From Laburnicola sp. R22_1 (taxonomy: Eukaryota > Ascomycota > Dothideomycetes > Pleosporales > Didymosphaeriaceae), in assembly GCA_014281115.1 (NCBI GenBank), contig JACONQ010000015.1:2356001-2420000 (forward strand): DNA of 64,000 nucleotides, read 5' to 3'. The translations under genes and the position numbers were made by a program. Below the pieces are notes generated by a model. That model worked only from the letters and a program-made list of their open reading frames with translations. It was not told the origin of the DNA and did no database searches. The first letter of the stretch is position 1; the number at the start of each line of letters is the position of its first letter. Shown piece by piece: positions 22,433-35,425 of the stretch.

Positions 22433-25032
22433 ATGTCGCAGCCTGATACCGACCAAACGCCTGCCGGAGCGCCTTTGGACAACGCTGCATCTAGGAAGCG
22501 GACCCACCCCGACGACTTTAAGCGCGCCTACAAGGCTTGCATCAATTGCCGGCAGAGGAAGGCAAAATGCATCCTGGACGCTTCGCCGGGGGGTGAATTA
22601 AAGCCGCCATGTCAACGATGCAAAAGAGAGATGAGGGAATGTGTGTTCCGCTCAGAGCGGTCCTGGGTGAAGAGGAGGAAGCCGGGTGAGGCAAGAGAGG
22701 AGGCTGAGGAGGTTGCCACGCACGATGCACATCAATCAAGTATCAATGGAGCACATCAGTCATCGAGCCAGCGCGCATCATCTGTATCTATTCCTTCCGT
22801 GTCACCCCACGATTCGGTACATGGCAGGCGCTCTGATATATTATCGCCTCCGGCTACCTTCCGGAGAGTATCCTCCTCTCAGCCGGACCTGGCCCATTCA
22901 GTCATGAGGACTGTTGTCTCGAGTGGTAGTGATGCTTTGAACTTGCTGTTTGAAGCTGCTAATCACAGAGATGCCTTGGAGAACCAAGAACAGTTGGAAA
23001 ATCCGCCACACGAAACCCCGAGATCAGGGACATCATATGGGCCAGGTATGTCTTATCATTGTTGTTTACTCGGAATCTTCTTGAATACCCTGGCGAATCC
23101 GTCTGAGGTTCACTGCTGGGTACAGTCTATTCGAGATATCGCTAACCGCATCACTCGACAGGACGCGATGGCCAGCCGGCTTCTCCGTTCACGTTCAAAG
23201 CGCAGCCCGTGCAAATGTCTCAACCCTCACCAGAAACACTCAGAGTATGGACTTCGTGTAGATTCGTGCAGATGGACTGGTTCTCGGCGCACGAGGCAGT
23301 CACTTATGTCGACTTGTTCTTCAAAAATTGCTCACCTCTATCGCCCATCCTTTCCGACTTCTACTCCCGCCATGAAAATCATTGGGCTCTCATAGCATTG
23401 GACCCCTTTCTGTGCGTTACCATTCTTATGATTTCATCTCGCTACAATGTGCTGCCTGGTGTTGGAGGTGCATCAAGAGGTTACTTTGTCCACGATCGCT
23501 TATGGGAGCAGTGCCAGCGGTTCATTATGAAGATCATGTTGGGCCAAGTCAAAGCTTCCAAGGCTCAATCTCGAACGATCGGATCCATAGAAGCACTGCT
23601 GCTTTTGTCCGAGTGGCATCCACGTGCCCTTCATTTCCCCACCGCCAGCGACGGGTGGGACTGCGAACTGATGGTCGGAGCGAACAACATTACAGCCGAG
23701 GGTGTGAAGAGACTGGAGGGCAACACAACCTCCAATCGCTGGCTCGAAGACGTTATAGAGCCCGCCAAACGATCCGACCGTATGTCGTGGATGTTGATGG
23801 GCTGTGCGCTCTCTCTGGCGCAGGAGCTAGGCTTGTTTGAGGACAACGGAAACGTCGAGAGAGACCAGACATCTTACCCCAAATCTACACCGGAAGCACT
23901 TGTTCAAAGGCGCATCCGCGCTCGAAAGCTGCTCTATGTCTTCATTGAGCAGCTATCGTGGCGTCTAGGCTGCACGTCGATGATTCCTCAAAGTCTCAAT
24001 CATGCTTTGATGGAGAAGCTCCCAGTCGACTCGACAACAGGAGCTGTTGAAGAGTGGCAATCTTTCATGAGTGCTTGGGTAGAGCTTACGAAATTGGCAC
24101 GCTCTGTGTCCGACACGGTATACCCTTCTGCTGCGACTACGCGCAGCTTGCTTCGAACAGGAAGATACATCGGGCTCCTAGAGCATTTCCAGCCCTTGCT
24201 TACCACGTGGCGGAAGAAGTATCTAGATCCATGCAGTAAGTCGCTACTTGTAGATCCCTAGATTCCACAGGTTACTAACATGACTACAGAACTCAAGGTC
24301 GGTTTGCACGACATGTTGTGCATAGAGTACCAATATGTCAGGATCTACACAAATTCTCTCGGCATGCAAGCAGTAGTCGAGCGCACGCTCGCCGAAACCG
24401 ATCCTGACGGACCGCAAGAGGAGATCTTACCGCTCAACCTCGAACCAAGGGACTACGACTTCATCCAAGAAGTCGTCGACGGAAGCTGTCAGATTCTCCA
24501 AAAGGTCTGCCAGCTCTACGAGTCGGGCGCTCTGCGCTACTCGCCCGTCCGCATCTTCCTCCGCATCTCCGCATCCTCCATCTACCTAATCAAAGCCCTA
24601 AGCCTAGGCTCTCGCAATCAGAAACTACAAAACTCGCTCGACACCCTCGACGCCGCCATCCGCGCCATGCGCTCCAGCACCCTAGACGACATGCACCTCG
24701 CCTCCCGGTACGCCACCCTCCTCGACCTCCACGTAGCTCGTCTCCGCGAGAGCTTCGTAGTCTCCGCGCGGCCACCGCGGATTCCCTCGCGGGGTGCTTC
24801 CCTAGAAAACAACGCTACTTCCGGCATGGACTTTCTCAACAACCACAATGCGGGCGCGTCGGGCATTGCTGCGCTGGCAAACGATGTTAATGGTCTGATG
24901 CCGGATGATGATTGGTTGGCGTTGCCTTTTGATCCGGCTATGGCGCCTTTTGGGTTGGATGCCAATCCGAGCTTTCAGGGGTTTGATGATGGGAATGGGA
25001 CGTTGGATTTTATTTGGAATTTGCCCATGTAG
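22433..25032 (+). CDS. Zn2Cys6 fungal transcription factor (DAL81/TamA/ARO80-like middle region)
   Basis: Exons 22433-23045, 23162-24235 and 24290-25032 give 809 residues. Introns are 23046-23161 (GCTAAC branch) and 24236-24289 (GTAAGT donor, CTAAC branch). The N-terminus has a binuclear zinc cluster, C-x2-C-x6-C-x13-C-x2-C-x6-C at Cys36, 39, 46, 60, 63 and 70, preceded by basic residues. The x13 spacer is slightly longer than usual. A Ser-rich linker follows. The middle homology region contains LLLLSEWHPRALHFP, a motif I associate with DAL81/TamA/ARO80-type regulators of nitrogen and aromatic amino-acid use. The acidic C-terminus (MPDDDWLALPFDP) could activate transcription. It is convergent with HPPD, which makes control of aromatic amino-acid catabolism plausible but unproven. 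Confidence 0.9.
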
Positions 25033-25449
25033 TATGTAGTGGGGTGAGGGGTTGTGCTTTTGGGCGGGCTGGGCCATTGCGTGTTGTTTGAGTGAGCAGC
25101 GCAAGGCTGGGAAGGAGCGGTGTGTTGTTTTGTGTTTTTGGATAGGAAGGTTTTGGTTAGATGGATGATTATACGACGAGACGAGGACTGGACGCCTTTT
25201 GTGGGCTTCATGATTTACGAAGAGTTGTTTTGTTTTGCACAGATGGTGGACTGTATGCGATATTTTGGAGGCGTTGGGTACCCTGGGGTAACTCGGCTTC
25301 GTATGCAACAGGCATATCCCGAATTGGCGAAGCATCGTGGACAAACTCGGCATTGAACTCCGTCTCAATATCGAAGCCAGGTCCTGCAAGCAAGGTCCAC
25401 ATGATATTAAACTACGCACAGAACCTCAACCTCCATCCCATCCCCCAAC
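25033..25449. terminator. Convergent 3' region of regulator and HPPD genes
   Basis: About 0.4 kb between two convergent stop codons. It presumably holds both polyadenylation regions. No further gene is seen. Confidence 0.4.
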
Positions 25450-26738
<1,289 letters not shown>

Positions 26739-27645
26739 GGTTACGTAGAGTTAACCAGAACGGAAGTTGAGATGTCAAAAGGTATCAGGGCTCAACACTG
26801 ATGTATTCAGGTTATAAAGCGAACAAGTCGGCAGTGAGTAAAAAGTGAAGCACCGCCATCGAAGCACTTCACCGTCTTTAAACTTTCCAGAGGCCCCCAT
26901 CTCCTTCAAGAACCGCTTCGCATATGATACAGTGGGCCAGCGTCATCCATGGATTGTGCTGACCAGGTCTTCTTGTGCCGAGCTGCGGTCCTGGAAAGTC
27001 CGTTCTTCTTCTTGTTGTCAGCTCCGTACATAGCCGGGAAAGCCGAGATGGACGGCTGCATCCCAAAGGGTTGGTCAATGATGTGCCGTTTTCCGCGCTT
27101 CGGACAAGCACGTATTTGCTCTGAATCTTGCTTTTAGTCCGGTGCCTGGCTGCGGCAGTGTTTGCTGGTGTTCATACGAAGGTAATCGCTTGCATGACCG
27201 GTTGTTGCAGGATGCGTTTGCGTCGCGTCGTCAGCGAACCATCATCGTCGGCGGCTACAAGAGCAACTTGTCGATATTCGTTGTTAATACTGTCGCCTAC
27301 TCACTCTACGACATCATTCGTCATCTCACTCGTGAATCGATCATCGTGGAAGTGTAACCCAAGTCCGATGTCGTGGTGACGCATCCAAGTCCACAAAGCT
27401 GCCCAAAAGCCACTAGCCGAACACGGCATAGCGCTCCCGACAAACAGAACCACCCGCAACAGCCGCTGCAAGCCGTAAGCCGAAGTCACGAGACAGCCAG
27501 TGAACGGCAGTACTCGACATCGCATAGGTATGAACACAACACCACCTGCCGAATCTCTCCATTATCAGACACCCACACCCACAGACACACAAATCTCCCC
27601 TCCACCCCATCACCTCCTTCAACTCCCCCCAAGATACCACCAACC
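26739..27645. promoter_or_regulatory. Shared bidirectional promoter of HPPD and TTC36-like genes
   Basis: 907 bp between two divergent ATGs with no convincing frame of its own. The last ~100 bp before the right-hand ATG are C-rich (CACAC and TCCCC tracts), typical of fungal leaders. I see no confident TATA box or named operator. The arrangement permits co-expression of both genes. Confidence 0.55.
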
Positions 27646-28494
27646 ATGGCCATCCCCACCCCAACTCTCACCCCAAACGACGCCCACATCCTCACCGCGC
27701 TCTTCTCCCCCGAAACCCTCCCCTCCTCCATCGCCCCCTCCTCACCCTCCGCCCCCAAAATAGACGCCTCCCTCCCCTCCCACCCCACCATCCCAACCCC
27801 CCTCCTCACCACCCTCGAAGCCCGCCAAACCGCCCTAATCAAATCCCTCCCATCATCATTACCGATCACGCGCTCCTCAGAAAAAGGAGCAGGAGAAGAA
27901 GAAGATGAAGCAGCCCTCGAAGCCGCCCTCCGCGAGGAGGACGACATAATAGCGCAGCACCCAGAATACCCAAGCGCGTACCTCAACCGCGCTATGCTCC
28001 GTCGTATGAGGTTAGAAACGAAGACGAAGCCGACATCGACATGGACACGCCAACGTGTAGCGGAGGAGGACGAGGCCGACGAAGAAGCCGCCACAACCGC
28101 TCTCCTCGCCGACCTAGCGCACGCAATACGCCTCTGCCTCCCCTCTTCCACCCCCTCGCAACCATCCCCCTCCCTACGCCTATCCCCCTACCAATCCCAC
28201 ATCCTCCGCACCGCACACTCCCACCGCGCATACCTCCACCTCAAAGCCGCCGACTCACTGCGCACGAGCACAAGCACACTACCACTCGGAAAAGGCAGAA
28301 CCAAGACTGAGCTAGAAGACCTAGCGAGCGCGGATTTCGCTGCTGCGGCGAGGTATGGAGATGAGGTGGCGAGGGAGATGAGCGTGAGGACGAATCCTTA
28401 TGCGAAGATGTGTGGGGCTATTGTTAGGGATGCGATGGCGGGGGAGAGGGAGGGGGCGTATGTGGGTGGAGAGCGGGGAGGGGAGGATGGATAG
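27646..28494 (+). CDS. TTC36-like tetratricopeptide repeat protein
   Basis: The ATG at 27646 (CAACCATGG context) gives 282 residues without introns. An upstream in-frame extension exists but lies in leader-like sequence. The N-terminus NDAHILTALFSPET matches the start of animal TTC36 (NDxxVLxAIFNPDT type). The middle has a TPR (HPEYPSAYLNRAMLRRMR). The C-terminus has the family-specific block DFAAAARYGDEVA followed by NPYAKMCG from residue 250, equivalent to NPYAALCN in vertebrate TTC36. TPR proteins act as adaptors. Mammalian TTC36 is reported to bind HPPD and protect it from ubiquitin-dependent loss. Here the gene is head to head with HPPD, which fits a conserved role. It is longer than animal TTC36 because of inserted Ser/Pro/Glu-rich segments. 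Confidence 0.8.
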   Translation: MAIPTPTLTPNDAHILTALFSPETLPSSIAPSSPSAPKIDASLPSHPTIPTPLLTTLEARQTALIKSLPSSLPITRSSEKGAGEEEDEAALEAALREEDDIIAQHPEYPSAYLNRAMLRRMRLETKTKPTSTWTRQRVAEEDEADEEAATTALLADLAHAIRLCLPSSTPSQPSPSLRLSPYQSHILRTAHSHRAYLHLKAADSLRTSTSTLPLGKGRTKTELEDLASADFAAAARYGDEVAREMSVRTNPYAKMCGAIVRDAMAGEREGAYVGGERGGEDG

Positions 28495-28998
28495 GGATTT
28501 TGTAGTACCTACCTGTTGTGTTTGGGATGGGTTGACTGTTGGTGGATGGGTTGGGTCATCATTCTACGTCTCCACCGGCTCACTGTGTAGGACGGATGTG
28601 TTAACACAAGGAACGTGAACGGGAATATGAGGAATAGCGAAGAAAAAGCCCCGCTAATAAGAGATTTCCAAAACTGTGTTGGTCGTCCGCGTCGCGGTGC
28701 CATTTCACATTCCCTTCTATATTGCTACCTTGGAACGAGGAACAACCAACCACGCTATCCTCCGCAAAGAAAAGAAGAAGAAGAAAAGTAGTCGAAACGG
28801 AGGAAACCCCGTCATGAAGCATACCAGACCCCTTCCTTCCAGGTAACGAACGCATCCACTCTACTACGCCCCCCGAACCATCGAAACAAAAGCCGAAGAA
28901 AAAAGCGCCACCACGCCATACCACCCCCCAATCAACCAACCACTCAACTTCCCAATTCGTCCCCCCGCTGCCCATCCATCCATCCACCCATCCCCCAC
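28495..28998. terminator. Convergent 3' region
   Basis: About 0.5 kb between convergent stop codons, with a short CATC run near 28973-28990. No gene is supported. Confidence 0.4.
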
Positions 28999-30495
28999 CT
29001 ACATAACCACACAGCCCTCCCTCTCCCTCTCCCCAGGAACCCCCCGATTCCTCCTCAAATACCCCGCCGCCTGCCCAATAAAATCCCCCGTCTTATGAAA
29101 ACACACGACATTGCCTTTAGCGTCGCGCACCGCCTGGCCAATACTGAGGTCGAACGGCCGACCCGTATGCGAGTCGACGGCTGGGCATTTGAATCCGTTG
29201 ATGGCTTTTTGTTCGCGCTCAGGGACTGTGTGCGTATAGTGTTGGTTAGTGATGCCGGACAGATCGGGTGAAATACCGGGTGGGGGGCGAAGGAAAGGAA
29301 AGGCCAACGCACGCGTAGCGACATAAGCCAAAAACTCATCGACAGCACCCCGACTCTTTATCTGATCCGCACTCTGATCGCCCAGCAACACCGCAGCTAA
29401 TGTCTCCATATGCGCGACCGTATCCGGCCGGACACCCTTCGCCATCTCATGCTGCTCGACTTGCAGCGCAGCCAGGGCCTTTCCAAGCGGATGCATCAAT
29501 ATGCCGTGGACATCCTTGGGCGTAAACATCTGCTTGCTCAGCGGGTTCCGCATGGGCCCGCCGTTCGCAGTGATGGCTCCCACGAGCTCCGCCATGTCCC
29601 ACGCGTAGTTGTCTTCTGTGACGTAGAGGGCCTCTCTCGCAATGCCTTTGACGGGCTCGTGCAAGACCATGGTAACGTCGTTGGCGTATGTTTTCGAGAG
29701 CTTCTCGTGCGTGACGTGCATGAGGCCGAGGTCGCAGTGGATTTTGAGGGGGTCGGGGAGGGCGGCCTCGACGGCGTGCATGCGTTTGACGAGGGCGGAC
29801 CGGACCGCGTCGTCGTCTGCTCCGGAGGGCTTGCCGAGCGGTTGGCGGACACAGTGCATGGTTTCTTCGAGGTCGGCGATGGCGAGGTAGGTGGCTTTAT
29901 TGGGGTGCGCTTGCATCATGTGCGCTGTGGCTTGGGGTTTGCCTGGCCGGTTGCCGTGGACGAGGTTGTTCGGTCTATGGCCGTCTAGTATGGCTTGGAT
30001 TGCGGGGGTGTTTTTTGAGAACGGGATGCCGTGTTTCCTTTGGAGTGATTGTCGATGCAACATGTCGCTAAGCATGGCCTTTACCTTCTCCCGTAGTCCT
30101 TGGTATCCTTCGGTCAGATCTTTTCTCGGAGAATCCATGTTGCCGTCCAATTGCGAATCTGGGCGAGTAGGTTGTGTAGTAGCCGGTCTAGGTGCTGGTT
30201 GGTTCCAAGTTGTTGTCGGCTTGGTCGTCTTTTTGCGCTGGCCCGCACTTGCGGACGGCTCGACCAACGCCGACAATCTCTTGACTTCCGAATTATGTGG
30301 AGCCTCGCGCTTCAACTCCTTTATATACTCAGATGCTGCATCAACCCATCCTATTGTTATGCAGTGCTCAGCGAGAAGTGTCTTTGCACGAATAGCGGGC
30401 GGACTAGTGGGCGGTCGCCGGTGTATTTGCTCTAGGAGGTCCGAGACGAGAGCCATGTCGGGCTCACCAGAGCCGGGAGTGTCAGTTGTGGCCAT
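28999..30495 (-). CDS. Protein of unknown function with U-box-like segment and C-terminal CaaX box
   Basis: The ATG at 30495 (MATTDTPGSG) gives 498 residues in one exon. The open frame extends upstream to 30714, but that part looks like leader. Residues 1-75 are helical and may form a TPR-like hairpin (LLAEHCITIGWVDAASEYIK). 85-130 is a basic, disordered linker. Residues 300-345 contain a segment resembling a degenerate U-box/RING fold without zinc ligands (NGGPMRNPLSKQMFTPKDVH, then HPLG). Residues 437-480 hold CPAVDSHTGRPFDL. The protein ends Gly-Cys-Val-Val-Met, a CaaX box predicted to be farnesylated, which would place it at a membrane. A ubiquitin-ligase role is a guess. I do not recognise a named orthologue. 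Confidence 0.8.
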   Translation of the reverse strand: MATTDTPGSGEPDMALVSDLLEQIHRRPPTSPPAIRAKTLLAEHCITIGWVDAASEYIKELKREAPHNSEVKRLSALVEPSASAGQRKKTTKPTTTWNQPAPRPATTQPTRPDSQLDGNMDSPRKDLTEGYQGLREKVKAMLSDMLHRQSLQRKHGIPFSKNTPAIQAILDGHRPNNLVHGNRPGKPQATAHMMQAHPNKATYLAIADLEETMHCVRQPLGKPSGADDDAVRSALVKRMHAVEAALPDPLKIHCDLGLMHVTHEKLSKTYANDVTMVLHEPVKGIAREALYVTEDNYAWDMAELVGAITANGGPMRNPLSKQMFTPKDVHGILMHPLGKALAALQVEQHEMAKGVRPDTVAHMETLAAVLLGDQSADQIKSRGAVDEFLAYVATRALAFPFLRPPPGISPDLSGITNQHYTHTVPEREQKAINGFKCPAVDSHTGRPFDLSIGQAVRDAKGNVVCFHKTGDFIGQAAGYLRRNRGVPGEREREGCVVM

Positions 30496-31760
30496 AATTA
30501 AGGGTCCAAGAGAGTTGTCACAGCGATATGCGTAAAATGGCCGATGTTTGCTTCTTCCCCTTGACAGGCACCACTGATGGACGGTGAATGCGTGAATGCG
30601 TGAAGAAGATCTCGTCGACCCGGGACCGCGACGTATATAGGATCTGACAGGTAAAAAAGTCGAATCTTCGATAAAGGACACCCAGAACGAGAGACTAAAC
30701 GCGAACGTTAGCAATGTCCTCCCAAGGCTGAGGTAGTAGGTAAATAGACATCAAAGCGTGAGTCGTCAGGTAAGCCACTGGGCGAAAAGCCAGCCTGCGC
30801 AGAAACGCAATAGCACGAGTAGCAATGCGACAAGATAGTAAGCGACTGTAGTTGCCCTTTAGAGGTGTTGTTGAACGAGGCAGGCACGAATACCCCGCCA
30901 GCACTCGAATCGGCTAGCGCGTTACCGCATTTATATCGCGCGGCTCCCCGCAACGATCCAGTGGTGACAGGCACCGGTATGTATATATAAACTTTTATAC
31001 TCTCTTTCGCGCTACAAGAGGGTTGTTTTGACGTATATAAGCATTAAGCTTGAAAGAACAGGAGGTGTTTCCGTTACATGCTGTTTCTTCAGATGCGCAC
31101 TCTATAGTGAGGGTTGGGTACTCAGTGCTTTAGGGCCATACTTTCTGACAGCGCGTCTACCTTGCTATCTTGTATCTAGTCCACATCACACAACCACCAA
31201 TCCGAACTACTCCGCCCTGCACTTAAGAACAGATCCCCAGCCAATCTATCGCGCAGAAAAGACTACGTCCTCACGCGCACACCACATCACACACACGAAA
31301 CAACCACTCATTCAACCCCACAAACGTACTTAAAACAGACGGGCATCCGCCCAGGTTTATAATATAATACACTACATACATTAAAAAAAGAAAAACATTC
31401 CAACATGCAACAACTCAGAGAAAAACATCCCAGGGGTATCTAGAAAAAGGAAAATCGTAGCACCATAACCAAGGCATAAATGCCCCCGAAGGGGTATCGT
31501 ATCGTAATCTCTTCCAGCGTACAATGGGCTCGTACAAGAAAAGACATTGTCTTTGAAAGATCGGTTGTCCGTTGCGAGTACGGAGGGACTGCGCGTGGTA
31601 TGAGGTGGTGTGACTTGGCGGCGCAGTCACAGGAACTCCAGAGCTTGCAGTCTCCTGAGAGCCCAGCTTAATCAACACCAGCCGATTGCGCACACCAACT
31701 GCTCGGAAGACCGACAACGTGGAAGACAACTTCCAACCGGATTTGTGACACTGAGACTAC
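30496..31760. other. Intergenic region, 1.3 kb
   Basis: Holds the promoter of the CaaX gene on the left and the 3' flank of the membrane-protein gene on the right. Mixed composition, with short TATATA runs near 30975-31035. No gene is supported. Confidence 0.45.
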
Positions 31761-33223
31761 TCAGCCAGATGTTCGTGGTCCTCTCGGATGATGCCCTCTC
31801 CCAGAACTCGAAGACGGATTCTGCCCTTCGACTTCCCGCTGCGCACTGGCGTAGAGTTCAACCACATCCTGCACGTCCGTAGGATCCGATTCATCATACC
31901 ACGTCTGGCTATCTTCCTTCCTCTTCGACTGGCGCGCAGCTCCCGATGATGTGGGCGACGGTTCGTCGAGGGCGCTATGCACCATACTCAAAGGATCGCG
32001 ATACTGCTCGGCACGTTGGAAAAAAGATCGTTCGGGTGGTGATATTATCGGCTCTTCCTGCTGCTCACGCTGAAAGGGAAAGTCGAAGCTCAGGGCTGTG
32101 CCGTCGTTGGCGTGCGCAACTTGATCGTCCGAGCTACCCGCCATCCCTGAAAGATTATGGTTATTCTCTTTCGCTTCGCGCTCGGTTTTCTCCCAGCTCT
32201 GTACGAGATGGTTGTCGTTTCGTGTGCGGCGATCGCTAGTGTCTTGCGAATAGCTACCCAGTCGGCTGATCTTGAACGCTCTCAGTCGATCGAGTGCCGT
32301 TTTGAAATCGTCCAGAATAACGGAATCGGTAAGACATTTGAAGACAAAGGCGAGTTTCCAGAACGGGTTGATGCCGGTATCGTTGTTTCCGGCAAGGTGT
32401 ATGGCGCCGGTGACGGAAAGGACATCGCAAACGACAAATCCGATACTGATGAGCATAGAGGCGAGCATTATGCCGAAGCGCGGGGAGATTCGGATGATGT
32501 CTCGGATGGTCATGGCATAATGTGTCTTGATGATGTAAAATAAGTAGACAGTGGTGATGATCCACCATGGGTCCCTGAACAGCAGTTCGAGCGGACGAGT
32601 TTTCAGGAAGAGTTCGCTATCTCCGTTGAAATACGTAAAATCTGTGCACAAGAATGAGTGAATCTTCATACGGAGAGGGGAGATGACTCACTCGCATAGA
32701 TCTCAATCACCCAATAGGGAAACGAGAGCAAACAGGAGTAGAGGAATACTAGGCTCCAGAACCGGGAGAGGAAAGGTTTGACTTTCATCCATGAGATGAT
32801 GTTGTGGAGAAACCATGACATATTCAAGGGTATGGCTGCGACTGAAAGCCACCAGGTACCGGCCTTGCCCCCAGGGAACAACCAAAAGCCTTGCCAGATT
32901 CCCAAAACTAGCTACATGAAGAATTAGCCATGCTCGAAGATTATGCAATGGTGAAGTGGTGTAGCAGTACCTCTATAAGAATCATCTAAAAATAATGTCA
33001 GTGGCAATTTCTTCTCAAATCTTGGAGGTCAACCCACCTTGTGTAGGAGCACCCCTCTGCGCATGTTCGCTAGAGTAATGAAAGCCATGATGACGAGCGA
33101 CCCAACCAGATAGCCCTGAGACCAAGCCTCGAGAATCAGGCCCTCGGGCGTCTGTGGCATGGCTTGATGGCTCGTGATGTTTGGAGCGGCGGTTTCACGC
33201 GCCATGTGCAGTAACGGGCTCAT
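31761..33223 (-). CDS. Fungal multi-pass (about seven TM) membrane protein of unknown function
   Basis: Four exons: 33223-33038, 32985-32971 (a 15-nt microexon encoding MILIE), 32911-32692 and 32641-31761, giving 433 residues in frame. Hydrophobic segments are visible in order: GYLVGSLVIMAFITLANM, the MILIELVLGIWQGFWLF junction, WWLSVAAIPLNMSWFLHNII, FWSLVFLYSCLLSFPYWVI, WWIITTVYLFYIIKTHY, FGIMLASMLISIGFVVCDVLS and a final FWKLAFVFKCLTDSVILDDF region. The last ~170 residues are hydrophilic, Ser/Glu-rich and probably cytosolic. The topology recalls fungal 7-TM receptor-like proteins, but I recognise no specific family. Without the microexon the first membrane segments would not join in frame. 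Confidence 0.8.
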
Positions 33224-34304
33224 GGTGTCCGTGTGCGGTTCAATGCCGAGATGGCCAGCGTGCGGAGGTCCGTGGTGACAGTGTCAAGAACGCATGTTCA
33301 CTGCGCAGGAAGAGCAAAATACAGGCAGGGGCGACAGGGTGCTTTTGAGCAGGCGAGGCGTTTACGCAGCGCCGTAGTGACGAAGCCCGAAGCGCTGGGC
33401 AACGCTCTCCGACTGCCCAAGGACGACTCACAGGCCGATGACGGTGCCACACTTGGCCGCTTCGGGCCTCGCACCGCCGTTAGGCCCGACTCGCGTGGAA
33501 AGTCACGGGGCTGCGCCGCGGCCTCGGCTTTGTCCTCGGCTCTTTCAGTCGTCTTGTTTCTCCCGCCCGCCACTTCACAAGGCAATCATGGCAATGTCGC
33601 ATCTATACTCATCACCGGGCCAGCCACGCTCCGGGCGCTCTTTGTTGTTTCGCAGCCATGCCGCCGTCTGCCCTCCTGCTGCGAGCTGAGCGCCGAGGAC
33701 ATTCACTGCCCCCAAGCTTGAGCGCGAGCGCTGCTTGTCCGACAGTGACACAAGGTCAGCCTGGTCAGCGCATCTCGGAAAACCCTGACATAGCAGGACG
33801 GTGACCGCAGCCTGGGGTGCCAATTCCCAATTCTTGGTAGCTCTTTGGCTGCTCTGCGCCCATGCGCTGCCATGCCGCGCACTCGGATCCGGGGTCTCGA
33901 CGACGAGAGAGGCGGTGGGGCGGTGGGGCGGCCCCATCTTCTCACTAGCCCTTTCGATAGCACATGTGCACTCTGGAGTCTGCAGGTGGTCTGCTGCGCA
34001 GTGCCGACTGTTGTCGCGGCACAGGTGCACCCAGGAACACGCACATTCCGCAAGGGGCATCGACTCACATGGCCGTCTCACGCTCAGCCGTGTGCAATCT
34101 GCTCACGTCGTGCTGACCGCAGCCGTGTACGAAACTCATGTCCAATATACAGGCTAATTACAGCCTGTTGTGCGCCCACATACGACGCCACGCTGCCTAA
34201 ATATTACAGGCGACAGATGGAAATTCAGCGCACAATCGAAGAAAACCGCCCAAAAAATGGCACCAGAGTCCAGACCGCCGCCCACGTAGACGACAGAGCA
34301 GTCT
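33224..34304. other. Intergenic region, 1.1 kb, GC-rich
   Basis: Several overlapping open frames on both strands, up to about 168 codons. They arise from GC-rich composition, and none shows a domain or spliced continuation. It holds the promoter of the membrane-protein gene and the 3' flank of the dehydrogenase gene. Confidence 0.5.
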
Positions 34305-35425
34305 TTACGCTATCCCAGACAATACCAGTTTCGACGATCCTCCTCTAACCACCTCTTGCAGCCAGTTCGGCCATCCTCTGACTCCGGTGACAATGTGGGC
34401 ACGCGAAGGCACGAATAGCTGGCCGCTCGAGCATTTGAAGATCTGATCCGCTATGGCGGCGGCGACCACTTGAGGCTCCGATATGACAGCGCCGCTAGCT
34501 TTCAGCCGCGCCACGTAGGGTTCAAGCAGGGGTGTTCGGATCCAGTTGGGATGCACCGAAGTGGTGAGGATAGCTTTGGTCTGGTGCTTTCGTTTGATCT
34601 CCTGAGTGAGGCCTGCGCCGTGTCAGTGGCACTTCGACATCCATTGTCATAATTATACGTACCTTCATGGAAGGTTAGTGCAGCTGATTTAGTCGCGCTA
34701 TAATCCACCATTCCGCCAACGGACAAGTACGACGCCATGCTTGCCACTGTCACGATATGGCCTTTGTTGTTCTTGATCATGTCAGGGAGGAACGCCTGGA
34801 CTGTATACCAATGGCTCAACAGGTTGACGTCGAAGATCTTGCGCAGGTATTCCGGCGTTGTGTCGAGAACCGAATGCGGGATGCAGATGGCGGCGTTGTT
34901 CACGAGGATGGACGGGGCTCCCAACATCTCTCTCACATCTTGAGCAGTACTAGCGACAGCTTTTGGGTCGGCAACGTCGCATGCGAAGAACTTGATACCA
35001 GCGTAGCCTTGAAGAGCGGGCGGCAGTTGCTGCACGTCCAAGATGGCCACCTTGACGCCCTTGAGCATCAACCGCTTGACCAAGAGCAGTCCAATGCCGC
35101 TGCATCCACCCGTTACGACTGCGACTTCCTGATTCCACTTCCATCTCTTCTTCTCGTCGTTCCCCCTGTACGCGTTGAGCGCGAGCTCATTGAGCTTCCT
35201 GTTGATGCTGCCAGCCACCCCTAGCGCGAGCAGCCACTTCAATATTTTTGTGACGCGCGCGAGCGTCTCTGGGTTGCGCAGTGCGGAAACAGCAGTTAGC
35301 AGGCGCTCCCGTATGCTCGCCGGACCCTTTGTTAGCACCCAGAGGAGGGGTGCGACGAGGACGGGATTCAGCGCGACACGTGAAACCGAAAACGAGACGA
35401 GGTTGGAGATGCGCTGAGCAGCCAT
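34305..35425 (-). CDS. Short-chain dehydrogenase/reductase, membrane-anchored (SDR16C/retinol-dehydrogenase-like)
   Basis: Exon 1 is 35425-34663 and exon 2 is 34612-34305. The 50-nt intron has a GTACGT donor and GCGCAG acceptor. Splicing gives 356 residues. An N-terminal hydrophobic stretch (about 15-33) and a second at 60-72 suggest membrane attachment before the Rossmann domain. The cofactor motif TGGCSGIG lies at 105-112, NNA at 176-178, and the catalytic Ser at about 229-232 with Tyr242-x3-Lys246 (YSATK). Such enzymes oxidise or reduce hydroxyl/carbonyl groups of lipids, retinoids or steroids with NAD(P). The substrate cannot be told. The first pogo-like element of the TE nest lies about 460 bp upstream of its ATG. 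Confidence 0.93.

Noticed and set aside
28973..28990. CATC run as a telomere-like or regulatory repeat
   Set aside because: It is a simple short microsatellite in a convergent 3' region; it does not match the fungal telomere unit TTAGGG.
33233..34348. Overlapping ORFs of 90-168 codons on both strands
   Set aside because: They are products of GC-rich composition with no domain, splice structure or consistent strand.
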